NCBI GenBank assembly: GCA_004348925.1
Contig: RCMX01000002.1
Coordinates: 304,249 to 368,248 of the forward strand
Source of the DNA: Actinomycetota bacterium
GTDB lineage: Bacteria; Actinomycetota; Coriobacteriia; Anaerosomatales; Anaerosomataceae
DNA: 64,000 nucleotides
Direction of reading: 5' to 3'
Positions 9,440 to 16,793 of this stretch are shown piece by piece. The translations under genes were made by a program, and so were the position numbers. The notes under the pieces are model-generated. The model made no database searches. It was not told the origin of the DNA and saw nothing but the letters and a program-made list of their open reading frames with translations. The stretch's first letter is position 1, and each line of letters opens with the position of its first letter.

Positions 9440-10513
9440 GTGAACAGTAAGACGATAAGAGTGCTTTCGGTACTGCTAGCTCTGGTTTTGCTCGTTGCGT
9501 TTGTGCCCGGTTGCGCGAAGAAGACCGACACCGGCACAGGCACCTCGGACGGGACGACCCCGCCCAAGTCCACCGTCAAGGCCGCTATGGTCACCGACGT
9601 CGGCGGACTCGGCGACAAGTCGTTCAACGACGGTGCATACTCCGGTCTCCAGCGCGCGGAGAAGGAACTCGGTGTGGAGATCAAGGTTCTGGAGTCCAAG
9701 GAGATCACGGACTACGAGTCGAACATCGACCAGCTGGCCACTGCGGGCTTCTCGCCCATCTTCGCAGTCGGCTTCCTGATGACCGACACGGTCTCCAAGA
9801 TGGCCACCGCATTCCCGGACACGCAGTTCGGCGGCGTCGATGAGTTCTTCGACCCGGTTCCTGCGAATGTTGTCGGTCTGAACTTCAAGGAGGAGGAAGG
9901 CAGCTACCTCGCAGGTGTCGTAGCCGGCCTCGCCACCAAGGATTCATTCGACAGCAAGCTCAACTCCGACAACGTCATCGGCTTCGTCGGCGGTATGGAT
10001 ATCCCGCTGATCCAGAAGTTCGAGGCTGGCTTCATCGCCGGCGCGAAGTCGGTCAACCCCGACGTCAAGGTCATCTCGCTCTACGCGGGCAACTTCACCG
10101 ACCAGGCGAAGGGTAAGGAGCTCGGCTACTCGCTCATCGAGCAGAAGGCCGACGTCATCTACGCTGCCGCTGGCCAGGTCGGCCTCGGCACCGTTGAGGC
10201 GTGCAAGGACAAGGGCGCCCTGTTCATCGGCGTCGACGTGGACCAGTACGAGACCGTCGCGAACAGCGGCGACGTCATGCTGACCTCCATGATCAAGCGC
10301 GTCGACAACGCTGTCTTCGAGACCATCAAGGCAGTCGTTGACGGATCCTTCCCCGGCGGGACCATCAAGGTCTTCGGTCTGGCCGAGGAAGGCGTAGGAC
10401 TCGCCCCGTACCATGACTTCGAGTCCAAGGTCCCGCAGGCGATCAAGGACGCAGTCGAGAAGGCTCGCACCGACATCATCGCCGGTACGATCACCGTCCC
10501 GACGGCACCGTAG
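9440..10513 (+). CDS. BMP family substrate-binding lipoprotein of a nucleoside ABC importer
   Basis: Extracytoplasmic solute receptor anchored by lipid at Cys25 (signal: hydrophobic stretch ending FVPGC). The mature protein contains MVTDVGGLGDKSFNDGAYSGL and a DVIYAAAGQVGLGTVEACKDKG stretch, hallmarks of the BMP/PnrA/TmpC family that binds purine or other nucleosides. GTG start 9440 has AGGAGG (9424-9429) ten bases upstream. 357 aa is the family norm. A Thr/Gly-rich linker (residues 30-45) follows the anchor. It is the first gene of a four-gene importer operon (ATPase and two permeases follow) and is separated from the ATPase by a strong hairpin, which would favour higher expression of the receptor. 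TAGAAT at 9390-9395 is a possible -10. Confidence 0.93.
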   Translation: MNSKTIRVLSVLLALVLLVAFVPGCAKKTDTGTGTSDGTTPPKSTVKAAMVTDVGGLGDKSFNDGAYSGLQRAEKELGVEIKVLESKEITDYESNIDQLATAGFSPIFAVGFLMTDTVSKMATAFPDTQFGGVDEFFDPVPANVVGLNFKEEEGSYLAGVVAGLATKDSFDSKLNSDNVIGFVGGMDIPLIQKFEAGFIAGAKSVNPDVKVISLYAGNFTDQAKGKELGYSLIEQKADVIYAAAGQVGLGTVEACKDKGALFIGVDVDQYETVANSGDVMLTSMIKRVDNAVFETIKAVVDGSFPGGTIKVFGLAEEGVGLAPYHDFESKVPQAIKDAVEKARTDIIAGTITVPTAP

Positions 10514-10562
10514 GCACGAAGCTGCTGACCGTGCTCTGTGACGGTCGATTGCGGTAGACTGA

Positions 10563-10594
10563 GAGGGGCGGCCGGTATCGTCCGGTCGCCCCTC
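10563..10594 (+). terminator. Intercistronic hairpin between receptor and ATPase genes
   Basis: GAGGGGCG (10563-10570) pairs perfectly with CGCCCCTC (10587-10594), and GCCGG/CCGGT continues the stem around the loop TATCGT. It is followed by TTCGAT rather than a T run. Likely a partial terminator or 3' stabiliser that raises receptor over ATPase and permease levels. Confidence 0.6.
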
Positions 10595-10630
10595 TTCGAT
10601 GACATGAAGCACAACCCGGGAGGTCTTTGC

Positions 10631-12199
10631 ATGCCGCTGCTCGAGCTGCGCGAGATCACGAAGGTGTTTCCAGGAGTGCTTGCCAACGACCGCGTTTCGA
10701 TGCGGCTGGAGCGCGGGGAGATCGTCGCCCTGCTCGGCGAGAACGGCGCAGGCAAGTCAACGCTCATGAACGTCGTGTACGGGCTGCTGACGGCCGACGG
10801 CGGCGAGGTGCTCGTCGATGATGCGCCTGTGAAGATCAAGTCGCCCCGCCACGCCATCGACCTCGGTATCGGGATGGTGCACCAGCATTTCATGCTTGTA
10901 GAGCCGCTCACGGTGACCGAGAACATCGTACTGGGCCGTGAGCCCGGTCGGCTCGGGGTCATCGATTTCGCCACTGCCCGGGAGCGCGTCCGTGAGATTT
11001 CTGAGCGCTACGGCCTGAGAGTGGATCCCGACGCGAAGATCATCGATCTCTCGGTGGGGATGCAGCAGCGAGTCGAGATCCTCAAGGCGCTCTACCAGGG
11101 CGCACGGGTGCTCATCCTCGATGAGCCTACCGCCGTGCTGACCCCGCAGGAAGTGACCGAGTTGTTCACGGTCGTGCGGTCGCTTGTCGACGAGGGCCTC
11201 TCGGCGGTCTTCATCACCCACAAGCTCGAGGAGGTCGTGGCTATCGCAGACCGCATCCTCGTCATGCGTGACGGGAAGGTCGTCGGAGAGACCACCCCCG
11301 CTGCGACCGACGAAATCGGGCTTGCCAGGATGATGGTCGGACGGGACGTCGTCCTGCGTATCGAAAAGGGTGCTTCCAAGCGCGGGGCGACCGTGCTCGA
11401 AGTGGAGGACATCCATGTCGATGACGACCGCGGACTTGAGGCGGTCAAAGGAATCAGCTTCAGCGTGAGCGGCGGCGAGATACTCGCCATCGCAGGCGTC
11501 GATGGCAACGGCCAACGCGAGCTCGTCGAGTCGATCGTCGGTTTGAGGCGGCCCAAGGGCGGTCGCATCGAACTGAAGGGCAATGACATCACGCACGCGA
11601 ACGCCCGGGCATCCATCGAGGCCGGCGTCTCGCACATCCCCGAGGACCGGCATCGTCGCGGTTTGGTCCTTGAGTTCGACATCGCCGAGAACATCATTCT
11701 CGGCGATCATCGCACGCCGCCGGTTGCCAGGAACGGCATCATGCACCCGAAGGCGATCACCGAGGTCGCCCGCAAGCGCATTGCCGACTACGACATCCGG
11801 ACTCCCTCCGAGCGGGTCGATGCCGAGAACCTCTCCGGCGGCAACCAGCAGAAGGTCGTCGTCGCCAGGGAGATCGGTCGAAACCCGGAGTTGCTCGTGG
11901 CGGCTCAGCCGACGCGAGGCCTTGATGTCGGAGCCATCGAGTTCGTCCACCGACAGATCATTCGCGAGCGTGATGCCGGCAAGGCGGTCTTGCTTGTGAG
12001 CCTTGAGCTCGAAGAGGTACTCTCGCTCGCCGATCGCATACTCGTCATCTACGAGGGACGGATCGTCAAGGAGTTCGCTGTCGCAGACGCCGATGCCGAG
12101 ACGCTCGGGTACTACATGACCGGCGGTGGCGGCAGCAAGATTGACAAGGACGCGATTCCGGGCACGCCCGAGACGCCTGCGACGGGAGGAGACGAATGA
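10631..12199 (+). CDS. Nucleoside ABC transporter ATPase (two fused ATP-binding domains)
   Basis: Energises uptake by the BMP receptor and the two downstream permeases. 522 aa with two ABC domains, as in RbsA/YufO-type carbohydrate/nucleoside importers. Domain 1 has Walker A GENGAGKST (about residue 38-46), the signature LSVGMQQRVEILKAL and Walker B VLILDEPTAVL. Domain 2 has a degenerate Walker A (IAGVDGNGQRELVE), signature LSGGNQQKVVVAREI and AAQPTRGLDVGA in place of the Walker B Asp-Glu. This asymmetry is usual for the family. ATG 10631 is chosen because GGGAGG lies at 10618-10623; the in-frame upstream codon at 10538 lies before the hairpin. Stop and next start overlap (ATGA). Confidence 0.95.
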   Translation: MPLLELREITKVFPGVLANDRVSMRLERGEIVALLGENGAGKSTLMNVVYGLLTADGGEVLVDDAPVKIKSPRHAIDLGIGMVHQHFMLVEPLTVTENIVLGREPGRLGVIDFATARERVREISERYGLRVDPDAKIIDLSVGMQQRVEILKALYQGARVLILDEPTAVLTPQEVTELFTVVRSLVDEGLSAVFITHKLEEVVAIADRILVMRDGKVVGETTPAATDEIGLARMMVGRDVVLRIEKGASKRGATVLEVEDIHVDDDRGLEAVKGISFSVSGGEILAIAGVDGNGQRELVESIVGLRRPKGGRIELKGNDITHANARASIEAGVSHIPEDRHRRGLVLEFDIAENIILGDHRTPPVARNGIMHPKAITEVARKRIADYDIRTPSERVDAENLSGGNQQKVVVAREIGRNPELLVAAQPTRGLDVGAIEFVHRQIIRERDAGKAVLLVSLELEEVLSLADRILVIYEGRIVKEFAVADADAETLGYYMTGGGGSKIDKDAIPGTPETPATGGDE

Positions 12200-13323
12200 G
12201 CGCCGCAGCTGAAGATCGTTCGACGAATCGCGACTGGGCTGCGATCGCACAGAAGGTTGGAACCCCGTTCGCTTCGGTGCTTCTTGCGATACTCATCGGC
12301 TCTCTGATCATGTGGGTCTCGGGCTACGATCCGATAGCCGCGTACGCAGCGCTGTTCCAGGGGTCGTTCGGAACACCAAAAGCGTTCGGCGACACGCTGC
12401 TCAAGTCGACGCCGCTCATCCTCGCGGGTTTGGGCCTTGCGTACGGTTTCCGGGCGAACCTCTTCAACATCGGCGCCGAAGGCCAGCTCTTCATGGGTGG
12501 TCTCGCCGCGGGTTGGCTCGGCCTCGTGCTCGCCGGCCAGCCGTGGTACGTGGCGTTGCCGTTGCTTCTTCTTGCGGCGATGCTGGCTGGAGCCGCCTGG
12601 GCCTTCATCCCGGCGATTCTCAAAGCGCGAATCGGTGCACATGAAGTCATCACGACGATGATGTTCACCTACATCGCCCGGTACTTCGTCTCGTATCTCG
12701 TTATCGGGCCGCTGAAGTCACCCGGTCAGATTCCTCAGACCGGCCTATTGCCCCCCGAATCGCAACTCCCGCGCATACAGTCGCTCTTCTCGGACGCCAC
12801 GTTGCAGGCGATGCCATTCCTGAAGATGGGGCGGGCGCACATGGGCATTCTGGTGGCCATCGTCGCTGCCGTCATCGTCTGGTGGGTCTTGAAGTACACG
12901 ACGCTCGGCTATGAGAACCGCGCCGTCGGCTACAACCCATGGGCCGCGGAAACGGGCGGCATCTCCGTGCAGTGGACGACCGTCAAGGCGCTCTGCATCT
13001 CCGGATCGCTCGCCGGTCTTGCAGGTGCTGTTGAGGTGATGGGGGTCCATCACCGGCTCTTCGACCAGTTCTCCTCGGGCTTCGGGTTCACCGGAATCGC
13101 CGTCGCCCTGCTTGCGAAGAACCATCCGATTGCGGTCATTCCTGCGGCGCTTCTGTTCGGGGCGCTGTCTGCCGGTGCTGGGACGATGCAGCTGATGGCG
13201 GACGTCCCCCAGAAGATCATCCTTATTGTTCAGGCGCTGGTGATCTTCTTCGTGGCAGCCGAGGGGATCGTCACGTACTTCGTCAAGCAGCGTCAGAAGG
13301 AGGCGACCAGCAATGTTGGCTGA
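12196..13323 (+). CDS. Nucleoside ABC transporter permease 1 (BPD_transp_2 family)
   Basis: 375-residue polytopic inner-membrane permease, YufP-like. Hydrophobic segments begin at about residue 22 (FASVLLAILIGSLIMWVSGY) and continue to FFVAAEGIVTYF; the loop EAARXXG-like region of this family is seen as FNIGAEGQLFMGGLAAGW, and the GSLAGLAGAVEVMGVHHRL segment is characteristic of the LivH/RbsC superfamily. ATG 12196 overlaps the ATPase stop (ATGA), so translation is coupled. The next permease starts 11 bases before this stop. With the receptor, ATPase and second permease it makes a complete importer. The substrate (probably nucleosides) is inferred from the BMP receptor. Confidence 0.93.
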   Translation: MSAAAEDRSTNRDWAAIAQKVGTPFASVLLAILIGSLIMWVSGYDPIAAYAALFQGSFGTPKAFGDTLLKSTPLILAGLGLAYGFRANLFNIGAEGQLFMGGLAAGWLGLVLAGQPWYVALPLLLLAAMLAGAAWAFIPAILKARIGAHEVITTMMFTYIARYFVSYLVIGPLKSPGQIPQTGLLPPESQLPRIQSLFSDATLQAMPFLKMGRAHMGILVAIVAAVIVWWVLKYTTLGYENRAVGYNPWAAETGGISVQWTTVKALCISGSLAGLAGAVEVMGVHHRLFDQFSSGFGFTGIAVALLAKNHPIAVIPAALLFGALSAGAGTMQLMADVPQKIILIVQALVIFFVAAEGIVTYFVKQRQKEATSNVG

Positions 13324-14272
13324 CATCATCACCCCCGACCTCTTCGCCTCCGCGCTCCGCATGGCCACACCGCTCGCGCTTGCCGCCATCGGCGGAACCA
13401 TCTGCGAACGATCAGGTGTCGTGAACATCGCGCTCGAGGGAATCATGCTCTGCGGCGCATTTGCCGGTGTCGCTGTGACGCTAGCGGTCGGGAACGCGTG
13501 GCTCGGCGTTCTGGCAGCCGTACTGGCCGGTGTCGTCATCGCTGCGATCCACGCCTTCACCTCGATCAACCTGCGTTCTGACCAGGTTGTCTCGGGAACG
13601 GCTATCAACATCCTTGCGCTTGGCCTGACCGGATTCTTGATGGAGATCCTGTACGGTCACCCCGGGACCACCGAGGCTGTCACGACAATCAAACCGATAT
13701 TCCGCTTCGCATCTGAGCGTGGCGGCGGAGGGTTCGTTGCCGAAGTCTGGCACTGGGTGAACACGATCCTCTTCTCGCACACACCTATCGTGTATATGGC
13801 GATCATCATCGCCATCGCGATGCAATGGGCCATGTACAACACACGGTGGGGACTGCATCTGCGCGCACTTGGGGAGCATCCCCGGGCCGTCGACACCGTC
13901 GGCGTCAGCGTGCTGAAAGGCCGCTGGATCGCCGTCCTGATAAGCGGCGCGCTTGCTGGCCTCGCGGGCGCGAATCTCACGCTCGAGCAGGTCGGATCGT
14001 TCACCGAGAACATGACGAATGGTCGGGGATTCATCGCACTGGCAGCCAACATCTTCGGACGCTGGACGCCGGTGGGCTCATACGGCGCATCGCTGCTCTT
14101 CGGCTTCGCTGACGCGCTCCAGATCAAGCTGCAGATCTTCCGAGGCGAGATCAACATCCCTCCGCAGTTCTTCCTCATGCTGCCGTACATCCTGACGGTC
14201 ATCGTGCTTGCGGGTGTCGTCGGCCGTTCAGTCGGCCCGGCGGCGGTCGGGAAGCCGTACGAGAAGGGGTAA
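13313..14272 (+). CDS. Nucleoside ABC transporter permease 2 (BPD_transp_2 family)
   Basis: 319-residue polytopic permease, YufQ-like, partner of the preceding one. The N-terminal segment ATPLALAAIGGTICERSGVVNIALEGIMLCGAFAG is the diagnostic part of this subfamily, and the later SGALAGLAGANLTLEQVGSFTENMTNGRGFIALAA is conserved in nucleoside-type importers. About eight to nine hydrophobic helices are visible. ATG 13313 overlaps the upstream gene by 11 bases, and the ribosome binding site AAGGAGG lies inside that gene just before it. The operon seems to continue with a small membrane protein gene at 14277. Confidence 0.93.
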   Translation: MLADIITPDLFASALRMATPLALAAIGGTICERSGVVNIALEGIMLCGAFAGVAVTLAVGNAWLGVLAAVLAGVVIAAIHAFTSINLRSDQVVSGTAINILALGLTGFLMEILYGHPGTTEAVTTIKPIFRFASERGGGGFVAEVWHWVNTILFSHTPIVYMAIIIAIAMQWAMYNTRWGLHLRALGEHPRAVDTVGVSVLKGRWIAVLISGALAGLAGANLTLEQVGSFTENMTNGRGFIALAANIFGRWTPVGSYGASLLFGFADALQIKLQIFRGEINIPPQFFLMLPYILTVIVLAGVVGRSVGPAAVGKPYEKG

Positions 14273-14276
14273 GGGC

Positions 14277-14585
14277 GTGCTGCTGGCCCGGGGTGGCGAA
14301 CCGGTGCGATGGACGGCCGCGCTCGGCTGGGCGTGCACATGGGCATTGGGTGCGGCGCTGGGCGTGGCGCTCGGAGGCTATCTCACGCTTACCAGTGGAG
14401 CGGGAGCTCCCGGGCAGTCCGCCCTTGATCCGACGACCGATCTGGTGATACTACCGATCGCCGCCTTCGGCATCGTCTTCGCGCTCCACCTGGGAGGACA
14501 ACTGGTGCTCGGCGTCATCCGGGGCCGTCGTGTTGCGCAACCACAGAGCGAGCGCTATCACCGCGACGAGGAGCCCACCGAGTAG
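14277..14585 (+). CDS. Small two-helix membrane protein, unknown function
   Basis: 102 aa from GTG 14277, four bases after the permease stop, with GAAGGGG at 14263-14269 as ribosome binding site. Two hydrophobic segments are visible: WTAALGWACTWALGAALGVALGG and LVILPIAAFGIVFALHLGGQLVLGVI, followed by a charged tail (RGRRVAQPQSERYHRDEEPTE). No family recognised. It may be the last gene of the nucleoside importer operon. Its 3' 135 bases overlap, in antisense, the end of the minus-strand gene at 14451-14705, so the two genes meet tail to tail. Confidence 0.6.
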   Translation: MLLARGGEPVRWTAALGWACTWALGAALGVALGGYLTLTSGAGAPGQSALDPTTDLVILPIAAFGIVFALHLGGQLVLGVIRGRRVAQPQSERYHRDEEPTE

Positions 14586-14705
14586 TGCGTCGACCGGCAG
14601 ATCCGGACTGAAGTCCCATCCGCGCATAGAGGAGCGGACAACGTAGGCGGCGACCGGGATCACGGCCGCCGCCCACAGAGGAATCCTGACCTGCGGCCTG
14701 AGCAT
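14451..14705 (-). CDS. Small two-helix membrane protein after DUF4349 gene
   Basis: 84 aa from the ATG at 14705, one base after the stop of the DUF4349 lipoprotein gene. Sequence begins MLRPQVRIPLWAAAVIP, with hydrophobic segments at about residues 9-25 and 42-63 (PVDALLGGLLVAVIALALW) and a polar acidic tail. No family recognised; tight coupling to the DUF4349 gene suggests a shared role. The tail-to-tail overlap with the + strand gene (14451-14585) is unusually long. The upstream in-frame extension to 14777 lies wholly inside DUF4349 and is rejected. Confidence 0.55.
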   Translation of the reverse strand: MLRPQVRIPLWAAAVIPVAAYVVRSSMRGWDFSPDLPVDALLGGLLVAVIALALWLRNTTAPDDAEHQLSSQVEREDDAEGGDR

Positions 14706-14706
14706 G

Positions 14707-15729
14707 CTACTTCGCTGGCGCTTCGTCATCCGGCGCTGCGTCGGCTGCGACGATCGTCCGCCTGTTACGGCGCGCACGGACGATCGCGCGGATCGCGAAG
14801 AACAGCACCGCAGCGATCAGTAGGTACGGTGACAAGGTTATCGTGATGACGATGAGCAGCTGGATCGCGCTTGCCGCGCCACGGAACCCGGTGGTGACCG
14901 CGTCGCCGAAGCCCCAGTCCTCGCCGTTCGGTCTGACGATCGCCTGCGGCTCGGACAGGTCGATGGTGACGGTCGCCATCGCTGCCTGGCGTTCGAGGTA
15001 CTTCACTTGCGCGTCAAGCGACTCGATCTCGCCCCGGACCCGTCCGAGCTCGGTCTCGATGGCCAGCATCTCGTTCACGTTCTTCGCCGCGTCGAAGAAC
15101 TCGCGCAGCCGGGCTTCCTCGGCACGAAGGTTGTCGAGCCGGGCCTTCAAATCGACGTGCTGTTGCGTTACGTCGTCGGTGGTTTCGGCCTGATAGCGCA
15201 CGGTTCCGATCGCCGAGACCTCATCGACGAATGCCGCGAACTTGTCGGCCGGCACGCGCACGGTCACGTAGCCGAGAAGGGGAGTGCCGTCCGATGGTGT
15301 GCCGGAATCGCTGTACCGGTAGATGGGCGAGCCGCTATCACTCGCGACCTGCATGCTGGTGATGACGCCATCGTGTTTCTTGGCGGACGCCTTGATCGTG
15401 TCGAGCGCCTCGGTGACCTGCTTGACTTCGATTCGAAGTGCCTTGTTGCGGATGATGAGCCGGTCGGTCTGTGGGACATTCGCTGCGACGTGGCCGGTGC
15501 CGTAGGGGGCGGTCGCCAGCGATTCGTCGGTAGCCACGCCGTCGACACCCTTTGCGGCGTCCTGATACACATCGGGTGCGCCCATCGACGGTTCGGAGGA
15601 TGAGCTCCCGGTCGTGCGCGTTCCGGTGAGGCTGTCGATCGCGCCGCACCCTGCGACGCCGAGCACCAGTGCCAGTGCGGCGACGATCGCGATGATCCGT
15701 CCAGTCCATCTGTGCTGCCGAGCGAACAT
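14707..15729 (-). CDS. DUF4349 domain lipoprotein
   Basis: 340-residue envelope protein. Start ATG 15729 has GGAGG five bases upstream on the minus strand (the further ATG at 15747 does not). Signal: basic N-terminus, hydrophobic run and LGVAGC (lipid-modified Cys28). The central domain, residues about 95-270, contains the DUF4349 pattern: beta-rich RLIIRNKALRIEVKQVTEALDTI, YVTVRVPADKFAAFVDEVSAIG, then a coiled-coil stretch of about 60 residues (VDLKARLDNLRAEEARLREFF onward). A C-terminal transmembrane helix (IQLLIVITITLSPYLLIAAVLFFAI) ends in a basic cytoplasmic tail. DUF4349 proteins are widespread in Gram-positives and unexplained. It is co-directional with the 84-residue membrane gene. 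Confidence 0.88.
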   Translation of the reverse strand: MFARQHRWTGRIIAIVAALALVLGVAGCGAIDSLTGTRTTGSSSSEPSMGAPDVYQDAAKGVDGVATDESLATAPYGTGHVAANVPQTDRLIIRNKALRIEVKQVTEALDTIKASAKKHDGVITSMQVASDSGSPIYRYSDSGTPSDGTPLLGYVTVRVPADKFAAFVDEVSAIGTVRYQAETTDDVTQQHVDLKARLDNLRAEEARLREFFDAAKNVNEMLAIETELGRVRGEIESLDAQVKYLERQAAMATVTIDLSEPQAIVRPNGEDWGFGDAVTTGFRGAASAIQLLIVITITLSPYLLIAAVLFFAIRAIVRARRNRRTIVAADAAPDDEAPAK

Positions 15730-15777
15730 CACGGCCTCCTTCGACATAGTCCTCTTCGGGACTGTTCCCGAAAAGAT

Positions 15778-15819
15778 GACGCCCCGACCCTCCTGACAGC
15801 GCAGGTGGGTCGGGGCGTC
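15778..15819 (-). terminator. Intrinsic terminator after the 47-residue membrane peptide gene
   Basis: A perfect 13-bp stem (15778-15790 with 15807-15819, core CGCCCCGACCC/GGGTCGGGGCG) with a 16-base loop. Read on the minus strand it is followed by TCATCTTTTC. It lies 25 bases beyond the stop at 15844 and about 50 bases before the DUF4349 start, so it separates the two genes. Confidence 0.8.
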
Positions 15820-15843
15820 GATGACTTTGGAACAGCGTGCGGG

Positions 15844-15987
15844 TTACTCGCCCGCGCTGGTCTCGCGCTTCTTCAGTTCCTTAGCCGCATAAGCCAGGAA
15901 GCCGATGCCGATCGCGACGACCGCAAAGAAGGCGACGGCGAGCATGTTGACCACGATGCTCGCGACGTTGTAGCCGAGTGGTGCCAT
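15844..15987 (-). CDS. 47-residue single-span membrane peptide
   Basis: Begins MAPLGYNVASIVVNML, then a hydrophobic segment (VAFFAVVAIGIGFLAYA) and a basic/acidic tail (KELKKRETSAGE) to TAA at 15846-15844. The ATG at 15987 has GGAGGTG about 10 bases upstream on the minus strand. A good promoter (16031-16060) and a strong terminator (15778-15819) bracket it, so it looks like an independently expressed mini-gene. No family recognised. It is divergent from mraZ; a membrane or division-linked role is conceivable but unproven. Confidence 0.65.
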   Translation of the reverse strand: MAPLGYNVASIVVNMLAVAFFAVVAIGIGFLAYAAKELKKRETSAGE

Positions 15988-16030
15988 AAGGGTGGTTCAC
16001 CTCCATCGCGCCCCGCGAATGTTACTGCTG

Positions 16031-16060
16031 ATTCTAACGTTCGACCCTTGGAATGGGCAA
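16031..16060 (-). promoter_or_regulatory. Promoter of the 47-residue membrane peptide gene
   Basis: On the minus strand: TTGCCC (16060-16055), an 18-base spacer and TAGAAT (16036-16031), followed about 45 bases later by the ATG at 15987. Good match for a housekeeping sigma promoter. Confidence 0.55.
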
Positions 16061-16220
16061 CACCGGGACGTTCTACCGGCTACTCCTTCTATTCCGCTGT
16101 CAACGTCCGAATCCTGCCTGTCAAACCTAAGACGCGCTCGATTCCCGAACGGTTCGTGTCGGGGTCGGCCGAGCCGGAATCGTGCCACGGCCGCCCATCG
16201 CGTGGAGCCTCGTGTCACAA

Positions 16221-16279
16221 CGGTGTGGCACGGTGGGAAACTTGCCCATAAAGTGTTGCAAAGTGGGATGGAGTGGAAT
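16221..16279 (+). promoter_or_regulatory. MraZ-box array upstream of mraZ
   Basis: Direct repeats of 10-base period with a GTG core at 16223, 16233, 16253, 16263 and 16273. The register continues across 16243, where the repeat is missing. The best three units are AAAGTGTTGC, AAAGTGGGAT and GGAGTGGAAT (16250-16279). MraZ is known to bind three or four such direct repeats and repress its own operon. The three best repeats overlap the -35 and spacer of the mraZ promoter. Confidence 0.7.
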
Positions 16280-16284
16280 AGAGT
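16256..16284 (+). promoter_or_regulatory. mraZ/dcw promoter
   Basis: TTGCAA (16256-16261), a 17-base spacer and TAGAGT (16279-16284). The boxes lie within the MraZ repeats, so MraZ binding would block RNA polymerase. The same architecture (TTGCAT, 17 bases, TAGAGT) recurs before ftsZ. Confidence 0.5.
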
Positions 16285-16348
16285 TGAGCCATCGAGGCGC
16301 CAGAGGGCGCCGACAATGGGTCCCGATGGAGCGAAGGGGAGGGACGGG

Positions 16349-16783
16349 ATGTTTCTCGGTGAGCACCAGCACACGCTGGACACCAAGGGGCGTCTGTCGC
16401 TGCCCGCGAAGTTCCGGGGTGAGATGACCGGTCGTCTTGTCATCTCCAAGGGACTCGAGGGATGCCTCTACGTTCATTCTGCGGAAGAGTACGTGGGCTT
16501 CCTGGGTCGTCTGACCGACAAGGGCGATTTCGACCCCAAGTTCCGCCAGGTCCGCCGTTTCTTCTCGTCGGGTGCGGTTGAGACTGAGCTCGACGCGGCG
16601 GGAAGGATCTCCGTTTCGTCGAACCTGCGCGAGTACGCGGGACTTGATAAGGACGTCGCCGTCATCGGCAACGGGGATCGCATCGAGGTCTGGGACGCTG
16701 CCAAGTGGGCCGCGTACAACGGTGAGACGACCGATCGTATCGAGGATGTCACCAGGGAACTCGCCGAACTCGGCATTCTGTAA
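16349..16783 (+). CDS. mraZ: Transcriptional regulator MraZ
   Basis: 144-residue DNA-binding repressor of the dcw cluster, forming ring-shaped oligomers. The two SpoVT/AbrB-like repeats are seen as MFLGEHQHTLDTKGRLSLPAKFR (residues 1-23) and VETELDAAGRISVSSNLREYAG (residues 76-97); the DxxGR and LP motifs are the DNA-contacting elements. The ATG at 16349 follows a purine-rich AGGGGAGGGA; longer in-frame extensions upstream to 15992 run through the promoter and are rejected. It is the first gene of the division operon, ten bases before rsmH, and is probably autoregulated through the repeat array at 16221-16279. Confidence 0.96.
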   Translation: MFLGEHQHTLDTKGRLSLPAKFRGEMTGRLVISKGLEGCLYVHSAEEYVGFLGRLTDKGDFDPKFRQVRRFFSSGAVETELDAAGRISVSSNLREYAGLDKDVAVIGNGDRIEVWDAAKWAAYNGETTDRIEDVTRELAELGIL

Positions 16784-16793
16784 GGCCTTGATA

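Larger units (their letters stand above)
15988..16348. other. Divergent 361-base intergenic region
   Basis: Holds the minus-strand promoter of the 47-residue peptide gene (16031-16060), then about 160 bases (16061-16220) in which I see no gene or convincing signal, then the MraZ-box array and mraZ promoter (16221-16284) and a leader of about 60 bases before mraZ. Confidence 0.7.

Noticed and set aside
7096..9708. 870-codon open frame on the minus strand over ald and xerD
   Set aside because: It lies antisense to two clear genes, has no family motifs, and long antisense frames are expected in high-GC DNA.
10757..12250. 497-codon antisense frame over the ABC ATPase
   Set aside because: Composition is that of a shadow frame and the sense strand encodes an intact ATPase.
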